This document shows positions 56,373 to 64,000 of a stretch of DNA of 64,000 nt, in pieces. The notes below the pieces were generated by a model. The model made no database searches, was not told the origin of the DNA, and saw only the letters and a list, made by a program, of their open reading frames with translations. The DNA is from 'Nostoc azollae' 0708 (GTDB lineage Bacteria > Cyanobacteriota > Cyanobacteriia > Cyanobacteriales > Nostocaceae), in assembly GCF_000196515.1 (NCBI RefSeq), contig NC_014248.1, forward strand, positions 837,501-901,500, written 5' to 3'. Each line of letters opens with the position of its first letter. The first letter of the stretch is position 1. The translations under genes and the position numbers were made by a program.

Positions 56373-57194
56373 CTAAGCTGCAAAGTACATGACTTTCCCG
56401 TTGTAAGCACGATGGAGGTTTTCTTCTGTGAGGACTTCTTGGCGGGAACCTGTGGCGATTAATTCGCAATTTAGTAAGATTAAATCATCAAAATGGGCAG
56501 TGGATTGGCCTAAGTCGTGATTAACAACTAAGAGAGTTTTATTCTCTGCTGCTAGTTCGTGGAAAATTTCAAAAATTATGGTTTGGGTTTTTTGATCGAT
56601 TCCTAGAAATGGTTCATCAAAACAAAATATCTCTGCTTGTTGGGTTAAAGCACGCGCTAAAAATACCCGTTGTTGTTGTCCTCCAGAAAGTTCACCAATG
56701 GGGCGGTTTTGTAATTCTTTCATCCCCACTCTTTCTAAGGCTTCTTTAACTACTTGGCGGCTAACTGTGGAAAAACTACGCAACCAACCTGTTTTTCTTA
56801 CACGCCCCATCATCACTACATCCCAAACTGTAGCTGGATAGTTCCAGTCAATTTGGCTACGTTGTGGTACATAAGCGACTTGATCTAGTTGCTGCATTAA
56901 AGGTTGATTCTTGTATAAAACCTGACCGCTACTTATAGGAACTAATCCTAAGATAGCTTTCATCAAGGTACTTTTACCAGCACCATTAGGTCCAAAAATT
57001 CCTGTCACTTTTCCTGATTTAATAATGCAGTTAACATCCCCCAAAGCTTTCTGTGTCCGGTAATGTACTCCTAAATGGGAGATGTTAATGGCTGCTGTAG
57101 AATTCATATCAGTAGATTTTCTGGCTTGTGTGGGTGTCTCTTCTACTTGTATCCGTAAGGGGCTAAATTTTTCGTAAAAAGAAATATTTTGCAT
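56373..57194 (-). CDS. Metal ABC transporter ATP-binding protein (Mn/Zn type)
   Basis: A 273-residue ABC ATPase. Walker A is GPNGAGKST, the signature LSGGQQQRVFLARAL and Walker B EIFCFDEPFLGID, all in the MntA/ZnuC form. An alternative start is the ATG at 57107 (MNSTAAINISHLG), which gives the more usual length of 244; the N-terminal 29 residues of the long form are polar and not part of the domain. Neither start has a clear ribosome site. It precedes the permease gene by 76 bases. Confidence 0.92.
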   Translation of the reverse strand: MQNISFYEKFSPLRIQVEETPTQARKSTDMNSTAAINISHLGVHYRTQKALGDVNCIIKSGKVTGIFGPNGAGKSTLMKAILGLVPISSGQVLYKNQPLMQQLDQVAYVPQRSQIDWNYPATVWDVVMMGRVRKTGWLRSFSTVSRQVVKEALERVGMKELQNRPIGELSGGQQQRVFLARALTQQAEIFCFDEPFLGIDQKTQTIIFEIFHELAAENKTLLVVNHDLGQSTAHFDDLILLNCELIATGSRQEVLTEENLHRAYNGKVMYFAA

Positions 57195-57236
57195 AACCGT
57201 AGTTAAATAATCATTCTTTGAGCTTACTATAAAAAT

Positions 57237-57275
57237 GAGATAAATATGAAAGAATCTATAATTAGAATTTATCTC
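57237..57275. promoter_or_regulatory. Inverted repeat upstream of the metal-binding protein gene
   Basis: GAGATAAAT at 57237-57245 is exactly inverted at 57267-57275, ending 8 bases before the ATG at 57284. It lies in the divergent promoter region of the metal transporter and could be an operator or a 5' leader hairpin. Confidence 0.35.
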
Positions 57276-57283
57276 TAAGATAA

Positions 57284-58318
57284 ATGAAACAAATACTCGG
57301 TATCAAGGGCAATACTGTGTTAAAGAAAACAAAGATTTCTCAGTTGTGTCTGGGAATGTTATTACCTTTAGCATTATTCAGTTGTAATCCATCAGACTCT
57401 CAAGCACCAGGAAATGGAAAGCGGCACGTTGTAGCAACAAGTACCATCATTGCTGATTTAGCCCAGGAGGTTGCAGGAGAGGAAGTAAAGGTCACTGGTA
57501 TCCTCAAGCCTGGTGCAGACCCTCACGTTTATGAACCAGTACCCGCAGATAGTCGAGTTTTGGAAACAGCAGACTTAATTTTATATAACGGTTATAAGTT
57601 AGAACCGGGAATTATTAAGTTAATGAATGCTGTTGGTGGGAAAGCACGAAAGTTAGCAGTAGGGGAAGTTATCAAACCTTTAAAGTTACAGAAAAGTAAA
57701 GGAGAAATTGTTCCCGATCCTCATATTTGGGGAAGTGTAGAAAATGTCATATCTATGGTAAAAGCAATTAAAGAAGCATTAATTGAGTTATCACCAGAAG
57801 ACAAAGATAAATTTACTCAAAAAGCTGCCGAATTGACTGAAGAATTACAACAATTCAATAACTGGATTACGCAACAAATTCAAACTATTCCTCCAGAAAA
57901 ACGGAAACTTATCACTACCCATGATGCTTTTCAATATTATGGAAGTAATTATGGGATGGAAATTGCGGGAACTTTAATTGGTATTAGCACAGAAGAACAA
58001 CCAAGCGCCCAAACGGTCAGTAAATTAGTAGATTCAGTTAAAAAAATAGGCGTACCTGCAATTTTTGCGGAAACCACGATTAACCCAGCTTTAATTACCA
58101 CTGTTGCCCAAGAAGTAGGGGTAAAACTTGTCAAGAATCAACTTTACTCTGATTCTATTGGTGCAAAAGGAAGTGATGGTGATACTTATATAAAAATGAT
58201 GGAAGCTAATACCCGCACTATTGTGGAAGCCTTGGGGGGTAAGTATACGCCCTTTGTTTTGAAGGGAGCATCGGGTTTTGGCAGAAAGACTCAAATAGGA
58301 GGCAAACCATTGAGATAA
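57284..58318 (+). CDS. Metal-binding lipoprotein of ABC transporter (MntC/ZnuA type)
   Basis: A 344-residue cluster A-I substrate-binding protein. The lipobox is ALFSC (Cys about residue 34). Likely metal ligands are His in DPHVYEP, His in DPHIWGS, Glu in FAETTIN and Asp in YSDSIG, an H-H-E-D set as in MntC; no His-rich loop of the ZnuA type is present, so manganese is favoured. The normal family end would be near GGKYTPF (58253). The last 20 or so residues (LKGASGFGRKTQIGGKPLR) overlap the end of an ISKra4-type relic and look like a fusion by insertion. Confidence 0.9.
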   Translation: MKQILGIKGNTVLKKTKISQLCLGMLLPLALFSCNPSDSQAPGNGKRHVVATSTIIADLAQEVAGEEVKVTGILKPGADPHVYEPVPADSRVLETADLILYNGYKLEPGIIKLMNAVGGKARKLAVGEVIKPLKLQKSKGEIVPDPHIWGSVENVISMVKAIKEALIELSPEDKDKFTQKAAELTEELQQFNNWITQQIQTIPPEKRKLITTHDAFQYYGSNYGMEIAGTLIGISTEEQPSAQTVSKLVDSVKKIGVPAIFAETTINPALITTVAQEVGVKLVKNQLYSDSIGAKGSDGDTYIKMMEANTRTIVEALGGKYTPFVLKGASGFGRKTQIGGKPLR

Positions 58319-59358
58319 GCACAAGGAAGGGAAAGGACTTGGTAGACACTTTCAACATTCCACTGTGGGCCAGAAATTTTAATCCTTGCTCCAATCTGTT
58401 GAATAGCAGATTCGACAGATCCAGAACCAATAGAACACAGTTGTTTAGCTCGGTAGTAGGTGTAGTTAATAATGCTAGTGGGATATTTTTTGCTTATCTT
58501 GAAAAACTTTTTAACTTGTTTACCTCGACAATTATTAAATAAAGGTTGAATCGGCTCTATCTGACCTTGCCACAATAAACTCTCAACAGCTTGGAGATGC
58601 TTTAAATAACCACCAATTTGATAAAGATTCTCTTTGAGGTGATACCAATCCAAAATTTCCAAAGGTTTGAATTTTTCAGTTCCAAACTCTTTAACTAAAT
58701 TCCAAACTCCATCATGACCATCCCCCAAACACACAAGGGGGTTAACCAAAGACTGGCTATTAACATAATCAACTCATGATTGATTAGTTGTTATCAAAAA
58801 ATGCGCCATCATAAATTCCTTGTAGACGAAGGGTTTTACAGTCTCGCCAGTACCAGCCTGCTTGTAGTTTGCCCCTAGTCGTACTTTTCCACCATCCATG
58901 CTCACTTCACAGACAGGTTGTTTTCCTTGTGGTAGCTCCCAATCTTCTTCGACAACTAGTTTTTGTTGCCTCCTATGGCCAACTTTTACTCCTGTTAATG
59001 CTTCAATTTCAACTTCTGCTTGTTGATATGATTCCTTAGCTGATAGCCTCAAGCAGCACTTTTGAAGTAATGGACTTAATCGACTTCTTAGCTTCAAACC
59101 CAGTCTCTGCAACTGTTTAGCTTTTAGTTTTAGTTATCCTCTCCTACCAAGGTTTTGACTTTCCTGGTTTTACCTACTTTCCTTCCGGTTGTTTCTTCAA
59201 TAAAAAAGGGCTATTTCTGGACTTACCACTTCTAATATTTGACTCCTTACTGTTTTTTCTATTCCTTCCAAGTCTGTTATCTGACTTTTGTCTGCTTCTT
59301 CATATAAAGTTGCTAATTCTTCTAAGCAGGCTTTAAGCCGTTCTTTTTCCTGGTTCAT
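58291..59358 (-). pseudogene. ISKra4-family transposase, degenerate
   Basis: From the ATG at 59358 the frame reads NQEKERLKACLEELATLYEE and breaks near 59190. A middle part (KLRSRLSPLLQKCCLRLSAK, EEDWELPQGKQPVCEVSMDG) runs to TGA near 58774. After that stop the same frame continues VNPLVCLGDGHDGVWNLVKE, EILDWYHLKENLYQIGG and GSGSVESAIQQIGARIKISG with CAYLNGLPPI and the stop at 58291. These are the typical C-terminal motifs of ISKra4 transposases. The 3' end overlaps the metal-binding protein gene on the other strand by 28 bases. Confidence 0.75.
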
Positions 59359-59530
59359 GGTTGCTAATCCACACTTGTTTATCCTTAAATTCTCCTAATA
59401 CTTGTGTATCTTCCAATAGTGGATCCTCCCTGTGTTGAAGAAGTAAATCTCATTCTTAAACTCTCTCTAGAGAAAGAACTACTTACATTTTGGATTGTCT
59501 AGATTGATATGGTAGTCCTATTGGAATCAA

Positions 59531-59650
59531 GACTTACGCACTTTGACCAAAAAACTGTCATTCTGAATGTAGCGTTAGCGAAATGAAGAATCGCCGAGAT
59601 ACTTAGCTACGCTGCGCGAACACTATGACAAAAAATATTTTGCGTCAGTC
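59531..59650. repeat. MITE-like repeat with GACTTACGCA ends
   Basis: GACTTACGCA at 59531-59540 and, from the right end, GACTGACGCA (59641-59650) form near-perfect inverted ends, a pattern frequent in cyanobacteria. Inside are GTAGCGTTAGCG and CTACGCTGCGCG palindromic tracts. The rest of 59359-59760 shows no gene. Confidence 0.55.
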
Positions 59651-59760
59651 CCATGAGTTATGAATTTACTGATGAAGACCAGACTTTCATCCAGGATTGT
59701 TATATAGAGGAATGAGATCCGCTACTCATGCATAGAACTTATACATTGGATTTTTAAACC

Positions 59761-60108
59761 ATGACTAATAATCAAGATAATCAAGATAATCAAGATAACC
59801 AAATTAATCAGCCAGTAAGTGAAGATAGCTTTTCTAGAAAAGAACCAAATGTTAAAGAAAGGAATTTAACAGCAAATCCTGGGGATAGAATCTCTGCAAA
59901 ACCCCAATCAATTGAAGAAAAAGCCCAACAAGTTGCTGTAGACGTACCTGATATTACTGGTGATCACATAAAGGTTCCAACTTATTTTGTAGTGGAAACT
60001 CCTGATGGTGAGAAAAAAGCCCTCCACCATGTCAAGGATGCAGAAGAAATCTCTGATATGATTCGTCAAGCACGAGTCGATGAAGAAGAAAATCGTATTT
60101 GGTGGTAA
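59761..60108 (+). CDS. Hypothetical hydrophilic protein with NQD repeat
   Basis: A 115-residue polar protein. The N-terminus has a three-fold DNQ repeat from a 9-base tandem repeat, followed by a disordered-looking region to about residue 60. A compact C-terminal half follows (GDHIKVPTYFVVETPDGEKK, EISDMIRQARVDEEENRIWW). I do not recognise a named family. The intact frame and the defined C-terminal part suggest a real gene. Confidence 0.65.
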   Translation: MTNNQDNQDNQDNQINQPVSEDSFSRKEPNVKERNLTANPGDRISAKPQSIEEKAQQVAVDVPDITGDHIKVPTYFVVETPDGEKKALHHVKDAEEISDMIRQARVDEEENRIWW

Positions 60109-60238
60109 AGGTATAGAGGAAGAATTCAAAACTCAAAATTCAAAAAATGGGAACTAGGGAATGGGAAATATATCTTTACTTCTACCTCCTGACTCCTGAT
60201 AGCATACCCGAGGGGAAGCAAGCTGTACTTAGTGTTCC

Positions 60239-60253
60239 GATAGCTTGCGTGGC
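60239..60253. repeat. GATAGCTTGCGTGGC dispersed repeat
   Basis: A 15-base sequence that recurs exactly inverted at 63971-63985. Both lie in intergenic DNA and are the core of a larger TGGCTACGCCACGCAAGC-type repeat. Confidence 0.6.
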
Positions 60254-60304
60254 GACGCAGAAGTCATAGGCATGGCCGTGGCGTCAGCCATACTACTGAA
60301 CTCC

Positions 60305-61918
60305 TTAATCTGAATTATTTCTGGCAGAATTCAACAGTTGAGGATGATTCACTAAAATGGTTTGTTGAGGTATGGGAATGGAAATTCCAACTTGATCTAA
60401 GGCAATTTTTAGACGACGACGATATTCTCTCGCTACTTCCCATTGTTTGAGGGGTTGTGTTTTAATCCAGACACGAATCATCATACCGCGCTCGCTAAAA
60501 TTATCAATTCCTAAAATACTCGGTTTTTCAATGATTTCTCGCTTCCATTTTGGTTCTTGATTCATGTTCAAAGCCACATCTTCAATTAACTTCAAAGCCT
60601 CATCAATATTGGCTTGATATGAAACCGGAATAGTTAAATCTGCCCGTGACCATCGACTAGAAAGATTGGCAACTACTTTGATTTCACTGTTGGGAATTGT
60701 AATTAAACGTCCTTCTGCATCCCGTACTTGAGTCATGCGTAAATTGAGATTCTCGACTAAACCTCCTACGTTTCCCACATTAATCACATCACCAAGGGCA
60801 TATTGATCTTCGATGATAATCAAAAAGCCATTAATGGCATCTTTAATTAAGTTTTGAGAAGCGAGAGATACAGCTACACCAATTAAACCAGCACCTGCTA
60901 ACAAAGGAACTATATCTATACCTAATGAAATCAAAATGGATAAAATTCCTACTCCCATGCAAATGAGGGTAGTAATGCTTTTGGTTACTCCTGAAAATGT
61001 GGAAACTCTTAACTCCATCCGTTCTGAAGTTTCTGAATTTAATAAAAAACCACCGCTAATTAGAGTTGTGGTAAATTTATCAATCAGGGCATAACTAAAA
61101 CGAACCGCTACATAAGTTCCTAATACCACAATACCTACTTTTAGAGGAATTTGGGCAACTGCAAGAAGTGCCATTTGTAATGCTCTGGTGTAGGGAAATA
61201 GACCCAAGATTACAAAACTTCCACCTCCCCAAATGCCTGTTTGACTTAATTGAAATAGGCGGTTTTTAACTTCTGCTAAATGTTGATGTTCCTGTTGATT
61301 TAGTTGGGTTGTAATCGGTTGACCTGTTTCCGCATCTGGACAAATTGGTTCTACATCATCTTTTTGAGAACGGCGTTGATAACGATATATTAATGAACTT
61401 GACAAAATCATTACCAAAGCAATAGCACCAGCTATTTTACATTGGCTAATTAAAGATGAAGTTTGGCGTTCTTTCTTAGAAACTTCCAGGTTATCCTGCA
61501 AATTATCGGCGATTTCATTAGCCAATGTCAACGCCTTTAATTGACGTAATTTAGCATCTTGAGAATTGATGGTCATCAGATATTTGCCATTGATATAAAT
61601 TACTGGCAAATCTTTGGTTGTTCGGATTTGTATCTTAAATTCTGGTGCTTTTGATTGAAAGTAATCTTGGCTAATTTCCTGTAAATTCTGTTGGATACTT
61701 TGTAACCGCTCGGAAACATCGTTTTTTGATGCAGCGATTTGAAATAATGGGCGACCATCTAAATAAATCCATTCGGAAACAGTTTGATTTCCGGTAGAAT
61801 TACTTAGATTACTAGGAGTTTGCAAGTAGGGTAAAAGAGGAGTCCGGGCTGTAGTTTTTTGAACAGAGATAACGGTAACACCCATTGAAACTGCGATTGC
61901 CAAAAATTTTAAACGCAC
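60305..61918 (-). CDS. MscS-family mechanosensitive channel
   Basis: A 537-residue protein with a signal peptide (residues about 1-24, VSMGVTVISVQKTTARTPL), a soluble extracytoplasmic N-terminal domain (about 30-160) and five membrane segments (about 165-370). The pore-lining helix has GAGLIGVAVSLASQNLIKDA near residue 340 and the beta domain EDQYALGDVINVGNVGGLVE, the MscS pattern. It opens under membrane tension to release solutes. It is larger than E. coli MscS (286) because of the N-terminal domain. Single gene. Confidence 0.93.
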   Translation of the reverse strand: MRLKFLAIAVSMGVTVISVQKTTARTPLLPYLQTPSNLSNSTGNQTVSEWIYLDGRPLFQIAASKNDVSERLQSIQQNLQEISQDYFQSKAPEFKIQIRTTKDLPVIYINGKYLMTINSQDAKLRQLKALTLANEIADNLQDNLEVSKKERQTSSLISQCKIAGAIALVMILSSSLIYRYQRRSQKDDVEPICPDAETGQPITTQLNQQEHQHLAEVKNRLFQLSQTGIWGGGSFVILGLFPYTRALQMALLAVAQIPLKVGIVVLGTYVAVRFSYALIDKFTTTLISGGFLLNSETSERMELRVSTFSGVTKSITTLICMGVGILSILISLGIDIVPLLAGAGLIGVAVSLASQNLIKDAINGFLIIIEDQYALGDVINVGNVGGLVENLNLRMTQVRDAEGRLITIPNSEIKVVANLSSRWSRADLTIPVSYQANIDEALKLIEDVALNMNQEPKWKREIIEKPSILGIDNFSERGMMIRVWIKTQPLKQWEVAREYRRRLKIALDQVGISIPIPQQTILVNHPQLLNSARNNSD

Positions 61919-62402
61919 TCAAATACCTCCTTGAATTAAATTTATGATCGGGTAATCATAGAGTTATTTCCAACATAGAGGCTATATTATCTATCTTTGG
62001 TTAAATCTGCCTTTAGTTGCTGTTATTTCTATCTGGAGATAGATACACTATGCTGATAGCCATTACCAGAGCTGTTGTTCATAATACTAATAGCAGGGAT
62101 TGGTGAAAATTGACAACTTGGATCAAAATTGTGATTGATAAATTCTCGCTTTTTTTGTGTTAAATACCCTCTGATTCGGCAATTACAGGGAAAATTTGCC
62201 ACTTTTAAGAAATTATTGTTAAAGTACGTAAAGGTTTCTAGACCTTTTGTTTATAAGTATTCAGGAGTCAGGAGTCAGAATGCTTGATAAATTGGTATAC
62301 TATCAAATAGTAGTGAGTTTAATCACAAGTTGTCAAAAGCTGACTGCTGATGGCTGATAGCTGAATGCTGATGACCTTTTTGTTTTTTAGAGGATAATTT
62401 GA
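61919..62402. other. Divergent intergenic region upstream of ahcY
   Basis: About 480 bases between the channel gene and ahcY. It contains an AAAGGT-TTCTAG-ACCTTT hairpin (62231-62248) and a third copy of the TAAG...CTGAAT repeat (62254-62370). Nothing resembles a known SAH riboswitch by eye. Confidence 0.45.
62254..62370. repeat. MITE-like repeat, copy 3
   Basis: The unit starts TAAGTATTCAGGAGTCAGG and ends GCTGAATGCTGATG. It shares the GAGTCAGAAT, AAATTGGT and ACTGCTGATGGCTG blocks with copies at 33583-33894 and 35167-35295, but lacks the GTAGCGTGCCGTTAGG block. Confidence 0.6.
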
Positions 62403-63680
<1,278 letters not shown>

Positions 63681-63704
63681 GACTTTGATTAGTTGATTTT
63701 GTGG

Positions 63705-63736
63705 GGATAGGCCCAAAAGCCTATCCATTTTTTTTC
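63705..63736 (+). terminator. ahcY rho-independent terminator
   Basis: GGATAGGC (63705-63712), a 6-base loop and GCCTATCC (63719-63726) form a perfect 8-bp stem followed by A and a run of eight T, 24 bases after the ahcY stop. Confidence 0.9.
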
Positions 63737-63847
63737 GTTTTGTGTTATGGATTTATTTAAAGAACCGCAGAGATGCAGAGAGCGTAGAGGGAGGAATAAG
63801 TTACTTCAAAAAGTATGATAAGATAGAGAATATCATTTAAAATTTAT

Positions 63848-63931
63848 ATGTCAGCGAAAGATTTTTTTCATAATGCAGTTAGGTTAGCTTTAGGAAAAGA
63901 GAATTGGCAAATTACTCATCATCCTTTGTAA
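63848..63931 (+). pseudogene. Truncated xisH-like gene
   Basis: 27 codons (MSAKDFFHNAVRLALGKENW, ending THHPL) followed by TAA match, from memory, the N-terminus of XisH-family proteins, which accompany XisI and were first named from fdxN-element excision control in Anabaena. The full protein is about 140 residues. No xisI and no continuation are visible before the window end, so only a fragment remains. Confidence 0.55.
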
Positions 63932-63970
63932 GAGGATTCCAGAATATTAAACTGAGTTTTCTATGGCTAC

Positions 63971-63985
63971 GCCACGCAAGCTATC
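63971..63985. repeat. GCCACGCAAGCTATC repeat, inverted copy of 60239-60253
   Basis: An exact 15-base inverse of 60239-60253, here just after the xisH fragment and near the window end. Confidence 0.6.
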
Positions 63986-64000
63986 AAAAATCAAAATAGT

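Noticed and set aside
61919-62402. SAH or SAM riboswitch upstream of ahcY
   Set aside because: No matching conserved core could be recognised by eye; part of the region is a MITE-like repeat. A covariance-model search would be decisive.

Overview
The window is cyanobacterial chromosome. Seen directly: a complete psbA gene for photosystem II protein D1, a Gap2-type glyceraldehyde-3-phosphate dehydrogenase, the sufR/sufBCDS locus with its operators, an IctB-like membrane protein, a cyanoexosortase B cluster, and scattered copies of the octamer GCGATCGC (HIP1; for example 27300, 30563, 42024, 48047, 49252, 50618, 51090, 56124, 62601). Heptanucleotide tandem repeats, many decayed insertion sequences and a truncated xisH-like gene suggest a filamentous Nostocales-type genome. 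That last step is inference; no species can be named from the sequence alone.

Layout. 1-5.5 kb is decayed accessory DNA: an IS701-type transposase relic, a broken Wzx-like flippase, a PEBP-family lipoprotein gene, and remnants that look like a polymorphic-toxin tail with a possible immunity gene. 5.6-12 kb holds iron-sulfur cluster assembly: sufR diverges from sufB-sufC-sufD-sufS, with two perfect SufR operators between them. 12-16.8 kb is a nest of mobile elements. A hypothetical gene is split by an IS66-type element with 8-bp flanking repeats, and that element is itself split by an IS630-type element. A second, different IS630-type relic and a broken Uma2 gene follow. 17-31.6 kb is mostly housekeeping: GerMN protein, accB, efp, a cyclophilin, thiL, gap2, nadD, murC-murB-ebfC, a low-molecular-weight phosphatase, a LuxR-type response regulator, smpB and ictB. 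31.8-40.7 kb holds a sensor-kinase-like protein without its phospho-acceptor histidine, a DegT-type aminotransferase bracketed by inverted MITE copies, and a cyanoexosortase B operon (crtB, associated protein, Wza-like, Wzc-like). 40.7-43 kb holds cofG and psbA.

43-46.6 kb contains a cytochrome P450 pseudogene split by a second copy of the 1.2-kb IS630-type element. 47-55.4 kb holds aroC, an ADP-ribosylglycohydrolase, a VOC protein, rbgA and the adjacent pair succinate-semialdehyde dehydrogenase / 2-oxoglutarate decarboxylase, which together form the cyanobacterial TCA-cycle bypass. 55.4-59.4 kb is a Mn/Zn-type ABC transporter whose binding-protein gene runs into an ISKra4-type relic. 59.7-64 kb holds a small hypothetical gene, an MscS-like channel, ahcY with a strong terminator, and an xisH fragment.

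The main unusual signal is the mobile DNA. Removing the predicted elements at 12.1-14.8 kb, 13.3-14.5 kb and 44.1-45.3 kb restores the host reading phase each time. A 170-bp MITE sits in one copy of another repeat, and a sister copy preserves the empty site. A dispersed intergenic repeat appears to lie in frame inside sufD, and a heptad repeat array supplies the start codon of rbgA. Several pseudogenes also carry perfect short tandem duplications of 14-30 bp. No rRNA, tRNA or CRISPR array was recognised by eye.
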